This document shows positions 17,949 to 27,044 of a DNA stretch of 64,000 nt, piece by piece. The position numbers and the translations under genes are program-made. Numbering within the stretch: position 1 is the stretch's first letter; each line of letters starts with the position of its first letter. The DNA comes from Serratia marcescens (GTDB lineage: Bacteria > Pseudomonadota > Gammaproteobacteria > Enterobacterales > Enterobacteriaceae): contig JADMXW010000014.1 of assembly GCA_015548865.1 (NCBI GenBank), positions 40,950 to 104,949 of the forward strand, in the 5' to 3' direction. The notes beneath the pieces are model-generated. The model ran no database searches and had not been told where the DNA came from. It was given only the letters and a program-made list of their open reading frames with translations.

Positions 17949-20030
17949 ATGTCTGAGCTAATCACCCCAAATCTGTTTGGTGCTGGCGCGAGTGGCGATC
18001 CTGCTCTGCTCCGTCGTTTTGGTGTGCGCCGTCTGCTGGTCGTCAGCGGTGAATCGGAATGGGTACAAATGCAGGCAACTGCCTTATGCCAGCAGACACA
18101 GGGCGATTGGCTTTGGCTGGGAGGCACTGCTCCGGACACTCTCCCGTTTAACAAAGCGCGCACGCTACTCGGGCAGGAGTATCAGCATGCCATTTTTGAT
18201 GCTCGGGCAGGATTGGATGTAGAGGCGCTGGCGATCGTTGCTGGTACCTTACGTGCAGGGAGTTGGCTACTGCTACTGGTTCCACCTTGGCAAGGGTGGT
18301 CACAACAGCCAGATGCCGATAGCCTGCGTTGGAGTGAACAGCCACAGGCGATAGCCACGCCGAATTTTATTACGCATTTTCAGCGACAGCTGCTGTCCGA
18401 TGAGGAGGTCACTCTGTGGCGGCAAGGTGAAGGTGTAGAAATAAAACCTCTAGCCCCCCGTGTACTGTGGCACCCCGCCACCGGCGACCCAACCTCACAG
18501 CAGCAGGCACTGTTAACTCGATTGCACGGTGCTGCACCGGGCGTCTATGTGATTACTGCTCCGCGTGGTCGAGGAAAATCGACGCTGGCGGGTATGCTGG
18601 CAGCGCAGTCGGGGGGGATTTGCTGGGTGACGTCACCTTCCCGTGAAACGGCTGCACAATTGTTTCAACACAGTGATGCCGAATTGGCCTTTTGGTCCCC
18701 GGATGCCTTGCTTGCACTTTGCCAATCGTCATCTCCTCCGTCGCTTGACTGGTTGCTGATTGATGAGGCTGCGGCCATTCCCACGGCTGTGTTGCAGGCG
18801 CTGGTGAGCCATTTCCCTCGGGTGCTGATGATAACCACTGTGCAAGGCTATGAAGGAACGGGGCGTGGTTTCTTGCTGAAATTTTGTGCGTCGTTGCCGC
18901 AGTGCGATATTCTGGCGTTAGATGAGCCGTTGCGCTGGGCCACTAATGATCCACTGGAACGTTTTCTGGACGATGCGCTACTTTTCCGTGATGCTTTTAC
19001 CGATGCAGATACTCTGCAACCAGGCATTCAACCATTACCCGTTGTCATAACAAAAAATTCGATAACGCAGTGGTTGAGCGAGCCAGCAAGTTTATACCAG
19101 TACTATGCCTTACTGTGCAGTGCACATTATCGCACGTCTCCGCTTGATTTACGTCGGTTGTTGGATGCGCCTGGTATGCATGTCTATGGTGCCAAACGAG
19201 GGGACGGTTTGTGTGGTGTGGCCTGGTGGGTGGATGAAGGCTGTTTGTCGCAAATGCTAGCGCACGACATTTGGGCGGGGCGTCGCCGTCCCCGTGGAAG
19301 TCTGGTCGCTCAATCGTTAGCGGCACATGGTGATGAGTGGCAAGCGCCTTGTTTGCGTTCGCGGCGTATCAGCCGTATTGCTGTCGCAGCAGAACAGCGG
19401 CGTAGTGGCATTGGCAAATTACTTATCGCAGCGCAGCAGCGTGTTGCATGTGATGACGGCATTGATTTTCTTTCCGTCAGCTTCGGCTTTCAACCTGAAC
19501 TGTGGGCATTCTGGCAGGCGTGCGGGTTTCGATTAGTACGCATCGGTAGCCACCGTGAAGCCAGCAGCGGCTGCTACAGTGCGATGGCGATTTTGCCTAT
19601 CAGTGATAAGGGAAAAAGAGTGGTCGCGCGCGCTGAGCGCAGTTTTGTGCAAGAGTGGCCCATTTTGCGCCGCATTATCCCCTTGGCATTGTCACTCGAA
19701 CAGGGGGAGCCGTATAAACCCTGGCTCAAAGACGATGAGTGGCGCAGACTGGCCGGATTTGCTTTTGCGCATCGCGCCATGGAGACGACGTTTGCCGCGC
19801 TGATGCGCTTGCTGACGATCTCTCGCTTGCCGCTGCCTGCATTACGCTTGCTGGATGCGTACCCTCAATCGCCTGAGAGAGGCGTTGCTCAGTTTTCATT
19901 AAGCGGCAAAAAAATGCTGTTACAACGCTGGCGTGAAGAGACGGCACTGGCGCTTGCAGATCTTGATATTGTTGCTTGTGCGCATTGGCAACGTTGGACA
20001 CAACCGGGCGGCTACCGGATAAATGACTAG
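17949..20030 (+). CDS. tmcA: tRNA(Met) cytidine acetyltransferase TmcA
   Basis: The 693-residue enzyme makes N4-acetylcytidine at wobble position 34 of elongator tRNA-Met, using acetyl-CoA and ATP, to prevent misreading of AUA. In order: an N-terminal DUF1726-like domain, a helicase-like module with Walker A APRGRGKSTL and Walker B LLIDEAAAIP, a GNAT domain with RISRIAVAAEQRRSGIGK, and the C-terminal tRNA-binding part. Two elongator tRNA-Met genes, its substrates, lie at the right end of the same window. It lies between purC and ypfH, as in E. coli. Confidence 0.95.
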   Translation: MSELITPNLFGAGASGDPALLRRFGVRRLLVVSGESEWVQMQATALCQQTQGDWLWLGGTAPDTLPFNKARTLLGQEYQHAIFDARAGLDVEALAIVAGTLRAGSWLLLLVPPWQGWSQQPDADSLRWSEQPQAIATPNFITHFQRQLLSDEEVTLWRQGEGVEIKPLAPRVLWHPATGDPTSQQQALLTRLHGAAPGVYVITAPRGRGKSTLAGMLAAQSGGICWVTSPSRETAAQLFQHSDAELAFWSPDALLALCQSSSPPSLDWLLIDEAAAIPTAVLQALVSHFPRVLMITTVQGYEGTGRGFLLKFCASLPQCDILALDEPLRWATNDPLERFLDDALLFRDAFTDADTLQPGIQPLPVVITKNSITQWLSEPASLYQYYALLCSAHYRTSPLDLRRLLDAPGMHVYGAKRGDGLCGVAWWVDEGCLSQMLAHDIWAGRRRPRGSLVAQSLAAHGDEWQAPCLRSRRISRIAVAAEQRRSGIGKLLIAAQQRVACDDGIDFLSVSFGFQPELWAFWQACGFRLVRIGSHREASSGCYSAMAILPISDKGKRVVARAERSFVQEWPILRRIIPLALSLEQGEPYKPWLKDDEWRRLAGFAFAHRAMETTFAALMRLLTISRLPLPALRLLDAYPQSPERGVAQFSLSGKKMLLQRWREETALALADLDIVACAHWQRWTQPGGYRIND

Positions 20031-20153
20031 CAGGTTGGCAGCATACGTGCGCGCCGGTTTTTGTCCGCTACCCATGGTCAAACAGGCTGCGCTAATAACG
20101 CCTACTTGGATAGGCTCTACGTACGAAATCAAAATGGAGAAAGCAGATAAATC

Positions 20154-20735
20154 ATGATGATGGGAATTTTTTGCGGTTCAAGTGCAGGGAATGATGCTGC
20201 CTATATTGATGCGGCACGCATTACGGGAAAAACCTTGGCGCTGGCGGGCATCTCCATCGTTTACGGCGGTGGGCGTGTCGGCTTGATGGGGGCAGTTGCT
20301 GATGCCGCGCTGGCTCATGGTGGTCGGGTGGTTGGTGTAATGCCACGTCTTCTTGCCGATCAAGAGCTTTCTCATCCGGACCTGACCACATTGCATGTGG
20401 TAGAAAATATGCACGAGCGCAAAGCCAAAATGGCACAGCTTGCTGATGGTTTTATCGCGATGCCGGGCGGTCCGGGAACGCTGGAAGAGATTTTTGAACA
20501 GTGGACTTGGGCACAGTTGGGTATTCATGACAAACCCTGCGCGTTTCTCAATATTAACGGCTATTTTGAACCGTTGAAAACCCTGAATGAAACGATGGTC
20601 AGCCAGGGCTTTATGAAGCAACCCTATGCCGATATGCTCACTTTCTCTGACAGCATTGAGGATATTCTGCGCGACTTTGCTGCCTATACGCCGCCGCCGC
20701 ACAAGTGGACGCCTGCATTTCGTAAGGCAGGGTGA
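20154..20735 (+). CDS. LOG-family cytokinin riboside 5'-monophosphate phosphoribohydrolase
   Basis: The 193-residue Rossmann-like protein has the LOG signatures IFCGSSAG near the start, YGGGRVGLMG and MPGGPGTLEE (catalytic Arg/Glu region, with ERK upstream in MHERKAKM). LOG enzymes release the free base from nucleoside 5'-monophosphates, including cytokinin ribotides; in bacteria they also act on AMP. In a plant-associated species cytokinin activation is a reasonable guess but is not shown here. GGAG lies about 20 bases upstream and the exact ATG among three in a row is open. The Nudix gene begins one base after its stop, so the pair is coupled. Confidence 0.9.
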   Translation: MMMGIFCGSSAGNDAAYIDAARITGKTLALAGISIVYGGGRVGLMGAVADAALAHGGRVVGVMPRLLADQELSHPDLTTLHVVENMHERKAKMAQLADGFIAMPGGPGTLEEIFEQWTWAQLGIHDKPCAFLNINGYFEPLKTLNETMVSQGFMKQPYADMLTFSDSIEDILRDFAAYTPPPHKWTPAFRKAG

Positions 20736-20736
20736 A

Positions 20737-21147
20737 ATGGCGATGGAAACGTCCTGTGTGATTCGCATTGCTGCTGCCGTTATTACCGATGCAGCAGGAG
20801 CCTGTCTGTTAGTGCGTAAACAAGGCACTACTGCGTTTATGCAGCCAGGCGGGAAAATGGAGCCAGGAGAGACGGCGGAGCAGGCACTGGTGCGTGAATT
20901 GAAAGAAGAGTTGTCGATACAGGTAGCGCTATCGGATCTGACTTATCTCGGGCATTTTTCTGATCGCGCGGTCAATGAGCCTGGGTATATTGTTGAGGCC
21001 GAGGTGTATCGTGTACAGGGCGTGAATACGGTTATTCCGGCGGCTGAAATTGCCGAAGTCGTCTGGATTAACCCACGAATGCCTGTGACGATTCCTCTTG
21101 CGCCTTTGACTCAACAGCAATTATTGCCCCTTGTAGCATCGTTTTGA
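20737..21147 (+). CDS. Nudix hydrolase
   Basis: The 136-residue protein carries the Nudix box GKMEPGETAEQALV then RELKEELSI, fitting Gx5Ex7REUxEExGU except that Ser replaces the last Gly. Such enzymes split nucleoside diphosphates linked to another group. QPGGKMEPGE and the length resemble small MutT/NudG-like members, but the substrate cannot be read from sequence. ATG 20737 follows the LOG stop by one base, with GGCAGGGTGA as ribosome site, so the two proteins should be made together and may act in one nucleotide-processing path. Confidence 0.88.
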   Translation: MAMETSCVIRIAAAVITDAAGACLLVRKQGTTAFMQPGGKMEPGETAEQALVRELKEELSIQVALSDLTYLGHFSDRAVNEPGYIVEAEVYRVQGVNTVIPAAEIAEVVWINPRMPVTIPLAPLTQQQLLPLVASF

Positions 21148-21159
21148 TGCAACAGGCGA

Positions 21160-21183
21160 CAGGCTGACCGCATGGTCAGTCTG
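21160..21183 (+). terminator. Hairpin after the LOG-Nudix pair
   Basis: CAGGCTGACC, loop GCAT, GGTCAGTCTG form a 10-bp stem 13 bases after the Nudix stop. It lacks a clear T-run, so it may be a weak terminator or a stabiliser. Confidence 0.4.
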
Positions 21184-21362
21184 GGGTTGCTACGGACTTT
21201 GCTATCAGTCTGATATTTCCCTCTTCCATGTCTGCCCTATTTGTTGAGATCGGTTTTGGCGGGTCATTGGAAATAATGGAATAACTTGTTCAATAAATCC
21301 CGATAGCGTGCGATAGCCGCAGGGGTATTATAATTTTATACCAAGACAAAACGGGACATATC

Positions 21363-21977
21363 ATGAGCGATGCAATTACAGTACAACAACCGGATCGAGC
21401 ACAGCGTTTGATCCTGCTGTTTCACGGTGTTGGCGACAGCGCCAACGGCATGGCTGCGTTGGGACGTTATTTCGCCGATGCTGCTGCGGATGCCTGTGTG
21501 GTCAGCATAAACGGTCCAGAGAGCACCGAATGGGGGGCTGGGCGTCAGTGGTTCTCCGTGCAGGGGGTGACCGAGGAAAATCGGCAGGCGCGTGTTGATG
21601 CGGCTATGCCGGGTTTCCTGTCCACAGTACGCGACTGGCAGGCGAAGAGTGGGGTAGATGCAGCCCATACTGTGTTGGTCGGTTTTTCGCAGGGTACCAT
21701 CATGTCTCTGGAGGCGTTAAAGGCCGATCCTGCTATTGCCGGTACGGTTATTGCTTTTAGCGGCCGTTTTGCCTCGTTGCCTGTATCTGCATTGACACCG
21801 GCTGTCGTACATTTTGTCCACGGTGAGCAAGATAGCGTCATTTTACCCGCTCACGCACACGCTGCCGCTGAGCGTCTACAGGCATTGGACAGCGCGTATT
21901 CACTCGATATGACTGCGGGCGTAGGTCACTCTATTGATGGTGTTATGCTGCAACGGGCGTTGGGTTATCTGGCATAA
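21363..21977 (+). CDS. ypfH: Alpha/beta-hydrolase (carboxylesterase) YpfH
   Basis: The 204-residue serine hydrolase of the phospholipase/carboxylesterase group shows LLFHGVGDS (oxyanion-hole strand), VLVGFSQGTIMSLE with the nucleophile Ser in GFSQG, HGEQDSVI with the acid, and GVGHSID with the His. E. coli YpfH has weak esterase activity on short esters; the natural substrate is unknown. In E. coli it is adjacent to tmcA; here the LOG-Nudix pair has been inserted between them. Confidence 0.9.
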   Translation: MSDAITVQQPDRAQRLILLFHGVGDSANGMAALGRYFADAAADACVVSINGPESTEWGAGRQWFSVQGVTEENRQARVDAAMPGFLSTVRDWQAKSGVDAAHTVLVGFSQGTIMSLEALKADPAIAGTVIAFSGRFASLPVSALTPAVVHFVHGEQDSVILPAHAHAAAERLQALDSAYSLDMTAGVGHSIDGVMLQRALGYLA

Positions 21978-22349
21978 CCTGGTTGTATCACTTGCAGGGC
22001 GGTTCTACCTATGAATCGTCCTCGTTTTTCTTGGCAATCTTCACCTCGCGCTGAATGAGATATCGCGCCAAAATCACGTTGGGTAGGCCCTCTATCCATA
22101 TCAAAAGTGAATTTTTCCATATTTAAATAACCTTGAATGCCTGACGATGTCGTTGCACTACTTATGTGTTGCATTGCATAGGTGTCGCACTACACACATC
22201 ATAATGTTCCCGCTATACCCAAATGTATTCGCGATGCTGTTATGTGAAAGGCTTTTTATTCACGTCTGCCGCAGAATCGCGTCATTGATGCGACGCGAAT
22301 TGTTCAGGGTATATACATGTCACGTCCTTTTAGGAAATAAGGGTGTTAT
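21978..22349. other. Intergenic region ypfH - chemoreceptor
   Basis: I see no convincing gene here. Short minus-strand frames opposite the ypfH end have no ribosome site. Near 22271-22300 an imperfect inverted repeat (TCGCGTC ... GACGCGA) lies about 55 bases before the MCP start and could be an operator. Near 22214 a GCTATACCC resembles an ERIC end but is too short to call. Confidence 0.4.
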
Positions 22350-24020
22350 ATGTTCAAACGTATAAAAGTTGTGACCATCCTCATTATTGTTCTTTTTACT
22401 CTGGGTATTTCGCAATTCCTTACCGGCGCCCTTTCTCTGCGTGCGCTGGTCAATGACAGAGAAGGGTTTCAGGCCTCACAGCGTGCCAATCAGAGCGTTG
22501 CCGCCTTTACCGATGCCTGGATTATGATGAACCAAACGCGTATTGCCGTCGGTACCATGATTCAAAACATGATGATGGGCAATGCGGATAAAGAGGCGAT
22601 GCAGTCGTTGCTGCAAATGGCGAAGGAGCGCATTGCCAGTTCGGAGAGTCGCTATAAAGCCTATCAGGCGATTCCGGCCTCGCCGGGGGTGGATGCAGTT
22701 CTAACGAAAAAGCTGGAGGACAGCTATATCGTATATCAAAAACTGTTGAGTGATATCGTCAATTCACTTGCCGGTGGATTGGCGGGAGCGGCAATGAAAC
22801 TGCATGAAGGGGCGGCACCGTTAAATGTGGCAATGCAAGAAAACTATCTGGCGTGGCGAGAAGCGCAAACGCAGGTAGCCGATAACGGGTTACGTGATAA
22901 CCACCGTGCGTTTCAGGAGATGTTGTGGCTGTTAGGGGCGATTTCATTGCTGGTGGTATTGGTGATTGTGCTCAGTTGGGTCGGATTACAGCGTATTCTG
23001 TTGCAACCGTTGCGTGCTCTGATGCGTCATATCAATGCGATTGCCAAAGGTGACCTGACGCAGCCCATTGATGTTCAAGGGCGAAATGAGATGAGCCAGC
23101 TCGCTACGGGTTTGCATCATATGCAGCGTTCCTTGATTGATACGGTAAGTGCCGTGCGTGATAGCGCGCAGGCGATTTATACCGGTGCCAGCGAAATTTC
23201 AGCCGGCAGTAACGATCTTTCATCACGTACTGAGCAGCAGGCGGCGTCGCTGGGTGAAACGGCTGCCAGCATGGAGCAGTTAACCGCCACGGTGAAACAG
23301 AACTCTCACAGCGCGCGTCAGGCGGCGCAGGTGGCAAAAGAGGCCTCTGAGACGGCAGACAAAGGCGGTGTAAAAGTCAGCCATGTCGTGCTCACCATGA
23401 ACCAGATTTCTGATAGTTCGCAAAAAATTGCCGATATCACCAATGTTATCGATGGCATTGCTTTCCAGACCAACATTTTGGCCCTGAATGCAGCCGTGGA
23501 AGCGGCGCGAGCGGGCGATCAAGGTCGTGGGTTTGCCGTGGTCGCTGGGGAGGTGCGCACGCTCGCACAGCGCAGCGCGCAGGCGGCGAAAGAGATCAAA
23601 ACCCTGATTGACGATTCGGTCAATCGTGTTAGCACCGGAGCGATTCAAGTGCGGGAAGCGGGGGATACCATGGAAGAAATCGTAACGGCTGTGGGGCGCG
23701 TGACGGATATTATGGGTGATATCGCTTCAGCGTCAGATGAACAAAGCAGAGGAATCGATCAGGTAGGCCAGGCAGTGAGCGAAATGGATCGTGTGACGCA
23801 GCAAAATGCGGCACTGGTAGAAGAATCTGCATCAGCGGCGGCTTCTTTGGAAGAGCAAGCGGGGTTTTTACAAGGTGCGGTATCTGCGTTCAATATTGGT
23901 CACCGTCAAGACATGCCACCCTCTGAATCCTCCACGTTTACGCGTGGTGCCCAAGGATTATTGCCTGCGATGAAAAACGCCTCCGGGCGCTCGTTAGAGC
24001 GCGACTGGGAGGCATTTTAA
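22350..24020 (+). CDS. Methyl-accepting chemotaxis protein
   Basis: The 556-residue receptor has TM1 at about residues 7-29, a periplasmic four-helix ligand domain (about 30-190, Tar/Tsr type, with many Met and Gln), TM2 at about 192-215, a HAMP linker (QPLRALMRHINAIAKGDLT) and the highly conserved signalling hairpin (IDGIAFQTNILALNAAVEAA). It signals to CheA/CheW. The very C-terminus is DWEAF, matching the NWETF-type pentapeptide that tethers CheR and CheB, so it is a high-abundance-type receptor able to be adapted efficiently. The ligand is unknown. The 3' end also contains a bidirectional terminator. Confidence 0.95.
   Translation: MFKRIKVVTILIIVLFTLGISQFLTGALSLRALVNDREGFQASQRANQSVAAFTDAWIMMNQTRIAVGTMIQNMMMGNADKEAMQSLLQMAKERIASSESRYKAYQAIPASPGVDAVLTKKLEDSYIVYQKLLSDIVNSLAGGLAGAAMKLHEGAAPLNVAMQENYLAWREAQTQVADNGLRDNHRAFQEMLWLLGAISLLVVLVIVLSWVGLQRILLQPLRALMRHINAIAKGDLTQPIDVQGRNEMSQLATGLHHMQRSLIDTVSAVRDSAQAIYTGASEISAGSNDLSSRTEQQAASLGETAASMEQLTATVKQNSHSARQAAQVAKEASETADKGGVKVSHVVLTMNQISDSSQKIADITNVIDGIAFQTNILALNAAVEAARAGDQGRGFAVVAGEVRTLAQRSAQAAKEIKTLIDDSVNRVSTGAIQVREAGDTMEEIVTAVGRVTDIMGDIASASDEQSRGIDQVGQAVSEMDRVTQQNAALVEESASAAASLEEQAGFLQGAVSAFNIGHRQDMPPSESSTFTRGAQGLLPAMKNASGRSLERDWEAF
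23973..24018. terminator. Bidirectional terminator inside the MCP 3' end
   Basis: On the minus strand GCCTCC, then a nested GCGCTC-TAAC-GAGCGC, then GGAGGC is followed by GTTTTTC. On the plus strand the same structure ends in ATTTTAA. It lies about 50 bases past the thiolase stop, so it can end the minus-strand operon while encoding the last residues of the chemoreceptor. Confidence 0.7.
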
Positions 24021-24063
24021 ATCCCTATTATCACTGGGTCGTGGATTGGATGCTGCGGCTCGG

Positions 24064-25248
24064 TTACAAGCGCTCAACAATCAGCGCGATGCCCTGACCG
24101 CCGCCGATACATAACGTTGCCAACCCCAAGGTCTTATCGTAGCTGCGCAACGCGTGAATCAGTGTCACTAAAATACGCGCGCCGCTGGCACCAATCGGGT
24201 GACCCAGCGCAATGGCGCCGCCGTTGACATTAACTTTCTCAGGGTCCAGGCCCAAATCGCGCTGTACTGCCAGAAATTGGGCTGCAAACGCTTCATTGGC
24301 TTCAATCAGATCGATATCCTGGATGGTCAGTCCCGCCTTGAGAAGTGCCTTTTGTGTTGCAGGGATAGGGCCTAATCCCATGACATCGCTGGGGACGCCC
24401 GCTGAAGCCCAACTGCGGATACGTGCAAGTGGTGTAATGCCTTGCTGACGAGCGGTGGATTCCCGCATCAATACCAGCGTTGCTGCTGCATCGTTGATCC
24501 CAGAGGCGTTACCCGCAGTGACGGTACCGTCGGGCAGGAACGCAGGACGCAGTTTGCTCAGGGAATCCAGCGTGGTATCAGCACGTACGAACTCATCTTG
24601 ATTGAATAATCGCGTCTCTTTTTTTATGCGTAGCGCAATGGGCGTGATTTCTGCATCAAAACGACCGTTTGCCTGCGCGGCGGCTGCTTTTTGCTGCGAG
24701 GCGAATGCCACTGCATCCTGATCTTCCCGCGTAAAGCCATACTGTTTGGCAATGTTCTCGGCGGTGATCCCCATGTGGTAGTCATTGAATGCGCACCACA
24801 GACCGTCTTTGATCATGGAATCAATTAATTTGCCATCGCCCATGCGGTAGCCCTGACGCGCTTTTTCCAGCAGGTAAGGGGCTGCGCTCATGTTTTCCAT
24901 ACCGCCGGTGATACATACCTGGTTGTCTCCGGCCACGATGGACTGCGCACCGAGTGCTACCGCTTTCAGGCCAGAACCGCACACTTTGCTCACGGTGAAC
25001 GAGGGCGTTTCCACGCCGAGACCGGCTGCCTGACCCGCTTGGTGCGCGGGGTTTTGACCCAAGCCAGCGCTCAGGACATTGCCCAGCATCACTTCATCAA
25101 TGTTTAAGTCTTGCGGCAAACATGACAGGTTATCTTTGATGGTGGCGCTTGCCAGTTCAACGGCAGGGGTATTGGCCAGACTGCCAGCGAATTTACCGAT
25201 CGCGGTACGTTTGGCGCTTACGATCACAACGGAATCTTGTGTGTTCAT
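24064..25248 (-). CDS. atoB: Acetyl-CoA C-acetyltransferase (thiolase)
   Basis: The 394-residue thiolase splits acetoacetyl-CoA or another 3-ketoacyl-CoA with CoA. It has the acyl-accepting Cys in [11 protein letters not shown], the His in [13 protein letters not shown] and the second catalytic Cys in [15 protein letters not shown] lies seven bases before the ATG. It is last in the operon, 10 bases after the CoA-transferase B subunit. With that enzyme it would turn a 3-keto acid into two acyl-CoAs, as AtoDAB does for acetoacetate in E. coli. Confidence 0.93.
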   Translation of the reverse strand: MNTQDSVVIVSAKRTAIGKFAGSLANTPAVELASATIKDNLSCLPQDLNIDEVMLGNVLSAGLGQNPAHQAGQAAGLGVETPSFTVSKVCGSGLKAVALGAQSIVAGDNQVCITGGMENMSAAPYLLEKARQGYRMGDGKLIDSMIKDGLWCAFNDYHMGITAENIAKQYGFTREDQDAVAFASQQKAAAAQANGRFDAEITPIALRIKKETRLFNQDEFVRADTTLDSLSKLRPAFLPDGTVTAGNASGINDAAATLVLMRESTARQQGITPLARIRSWASAGVPSDVMGLGPIPATQKALLKAGLTIQDIDLIEANEAFAAQFLAVQRDLGLDPEKVNVNGGAIALGHPIGASGARILVTLIHALRSYDKTLGLATLCIGGGQGIALIVERL

Positions 25249-25258
25249 CAGAGTCTCC

Positions 25259-25906
25259 TTAGTGGACTTTTAACGGTTGCAGGTCGTCGGAGACAATGAA
25301 GTTGGCTTCTGTCTTCTGGCGCAGTTCGTCGAGGCTGATATCCGGGCTGATTTCACGCAGCACCATCTGTTGATCGATAAATTCGAATACCGCCAGTTCG
25401 GTGACCACCATGCTGACTTTTTTGGCGGCAGTAAGCGGATAGGTACATTCATGCAGCAATTTGGGAGCACCATTTTTGGCGCAGTGCTCCAGTGCGATGA
25501 TCACTTTCTTGGCACCGACTACCAGATCCATGGCGCCGCCCATGCCGGGCACCATTTTGCCGGGAACGACCCAGTTGGCGAGGTTGGCATGCTCATCCAC
25601 CTGTAAACCGCCAAGTACGCAGACATCGACATGGCCGCCACGGATCAGGGCGAACGAGAATGCACTGTCAAACATCGCGGCGCCGGGAACCATGCCGCAG
25701 GGTTGTCCACCGGCATTAACCAGATTGGTATCGATCTCGGTAATGGCTCCTAAACCGAGAAAGCCGTTTTCCGACTGGAAAGTCACTTCAATGGTTTCGG
25801 GTACGTAGTTCGCTACCTGGGTTGGCAGACCAATACCTAAATTCACTACGTCGCCGTCGTTTAGTTCCAGTGCGACGCGGCGAGCAATAATTGATTTAGC
25901 GTCCAT
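25259..25906 (-). CDS. atoA: 3-oxoacid CoA-transferase subunit B
   Basis: The 215-residue subunit is of class I CoA-transferases. The catalytic glutamate sits in [10 protein letters not shown] (about residue 46). [15 protein letters not shown] and the C-terminal [10 protein letters not shown] are typical. With subunit A it moves CoA from acetyl-CoA or succinyl-CoA to a 3-keto acid. Its ATG shares one base with the stop of subunit A (TAATG), so the subunits are coupled. It is called atoA/scoB-like; the acid it prefers is not readable from sequence. Confidence 0.92.
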   Translation of the reverse strand: MDAKSIIARRVALELNDGDVVNLGIGLPTQVANYVPETIEVTFQSENGFLGLGAITEIDTNLVNAGGQPCGMVPGAAMFDSAFSFALIRGGHVDVCVLGGLQVDEHANLANWVVPGKMVPGMGGAMDLVVGAKKVIIALEHCAKNGAPKLLHECTYPLTAAKKVSMVVTELAVFEFIDQQMVLREISPDISLDELRQKTEANFIVSDDLQPLKVH

Positions 25907-26562
25907 TATTTTTCTCCAACATAAAGGTGATCAACCAGTGCAGCAGGCGTCACAATGCATTCCGGCGCCAGTTGGCCGACAGGAATCACCTGTTCGCATT
26001 GCGCAATAACGTTGTCTGCGGCAAGTGCTATCAGAGGGTTAAAATTACGGGCGGTGAGGTGATAAATAAGGTTTCCGCTGGTGTCGGCAACGCTTGCCTG
26101 AATAATAGCGAGATCTGCCTTTAAAGGTAATTCCAATAAATAGGTATTATTATTCAGGGTGATTTTTTGTTTATTTTCTTCCACCACGGTGCCAACGCCC
26201 GTTGGGGTTAAAAAACCGCCCAGTCCTGCGCCGCCACTGCGAATGCGCTCTGCGAGCGTACCCTGAGGCACCAGTTCTACATTCAGCGTTTCGGCAATCA
26301 TACGTTTGCCCGTTTCCGGGTTGGTTCCGATATGTGAAACAATAACTTTTTTGACCTGACCGTTAGCGATCAACGGGCCTACGCCAGTGTCGGGAAATGC
26401 CGTGTCATTACCAATCAGCGTTAAATCAGTGACGCCGGATTTTATTATTTCTTTTACTAATAAATCCGGGGTTCCAACACCCATAAAACCACCGAACATA
26501 ATTGTCATTCCGTCTTTTAATAAAGATCGGAAATAACTGGCATCAATGATTTTGTTTTTCAT
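25906..26562 (-). CDS. atoD: 3-oxoacid CoA-transferase subunit A
   Basis: The 218-residue subunit shows the family motif [13 protein letters not shown] near the start and [36 protein letters not shown] further on. It pairs with the overlapping B subunit. It is separated by 182 bases from the upstream AtuA-like gene, the only sizeable gap in the operon, and that gap is full of hairpins. Confidence 0.92.
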   Translation of the reverse strand: MKNKIIDASYFRSLLKDGMTIMFGGFMGVGTPDLLVKEIIKSGVTDLTLIGNDTAFPDTGVGPLIANGQVKKVIVSHIGTNPETGKRMIAETLNVELVPQGTLAERIRSGGAGLGGFLTPTGVGTVVEENKQKITLNNNTYLLELPLKADLAIIQASVADTSGNLIYHLTARNFNPLIALAADNVIAQCEQVIPVGQLAPECIVTPAALVDHLYVGEK

Positions 26563-26624
26563 TATTCAGCTACTCCATCAATCAAAGGGCGTTATTGCCG
26601 TTTTTTAGGCAAAAGCCGCCCCGC

Positions 26625-26739
26625 AGAAAATTGCCGCCAATTTTCTAAGGTCGTTATGTGGATAATCAGGTGCTATATCAGGGCAATCGTTATTGCCCTG
26701 TCGATCTTTTATTTCCGTGCCACGGACTTGCCCGTGGCA
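26625..26739 (-). repeat. Three hairpins inside the AtuA - CoA-transferase operon
   Basis: AGAAAATT/AATTTTCT (26625-26646), CAGGGCAAT/ATTGCCCTG (26679-26700) and TGCCACGG/CCGTGGCA (26718-26739) stand one after another in the 182-base gap between two co-directional genes. None is followed by a clean minus-strand T-run, so mRNA processing or stability, or partial termination, is more likely than a full stop. Confidence 0.55.
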
Positions 26740-26744
26740 ATCGT

Positions 26745-27044
26745 TTAGATATCCATGTCCAAAATGGCTGCACTCAACCCTTTGCCGTGCATATCCAGCG
26801 CCAGAGAGCGAGTAACACCGCCACCGAGTGCGCCATACATAACAAAGTTCAGCGCGCCAATGGCAGGCAGTTCGTAACGAACAACGTCGCCGGTGACGAT
26901 ATCGGCAAACCAGGCTTTCACTTTTTCTGCTGTAACGGCCGCTTTGATTTTCTCAAAATCCTCTGCACGATAGGCAATCAAAGAGATATTAGACGTATTG
27001 CCTTTGTCGCCAGTGCGAGAGTGGGCGATTTCACGTAATTTCAT
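26745..27044 (-). CDS. AtuA-like ferredoxin-fold small protein
   Basis: The 99-residue protein opens MKLREIAHSRTGDKGNTSNI and holds YGALGGGVTRSLALDMHGK, hallmarks of the small domain that is fused to or encoded beside AtuA in acyclic-terpene-utilisation and related clusters. It has no cysteines for an iron-sulfur cluster, so the ferredoxin-like name refers to fold only. Its ATG overlaps the AtuA stop by one base (TAATG), strong evidence that the two make one complex. Its biochemical role is unknown. Confidence 0.85.
   Translation of the reverse strand: MKLREIAHSRTGDKGNTSNISLIAYRAEDFEKIKAAVTAEKVKAWFADIVTGDVVRYELPAIGALNFVMYGALGGGVTRSLALDMHGKGLSAAILDMDI

Noticed and set aside
21965..22174. Minus-strand frames after ypfH, one with a protein-like stretch GLPNVILARYLIQREVKIAK
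   Set aside because: The protein-like frame has an in-frame stop just upstream and neither ATG nor ribosome site; the longer frame overlaps ypfH and has no family resemblance. It could be a gene remnant but cannot be supported.
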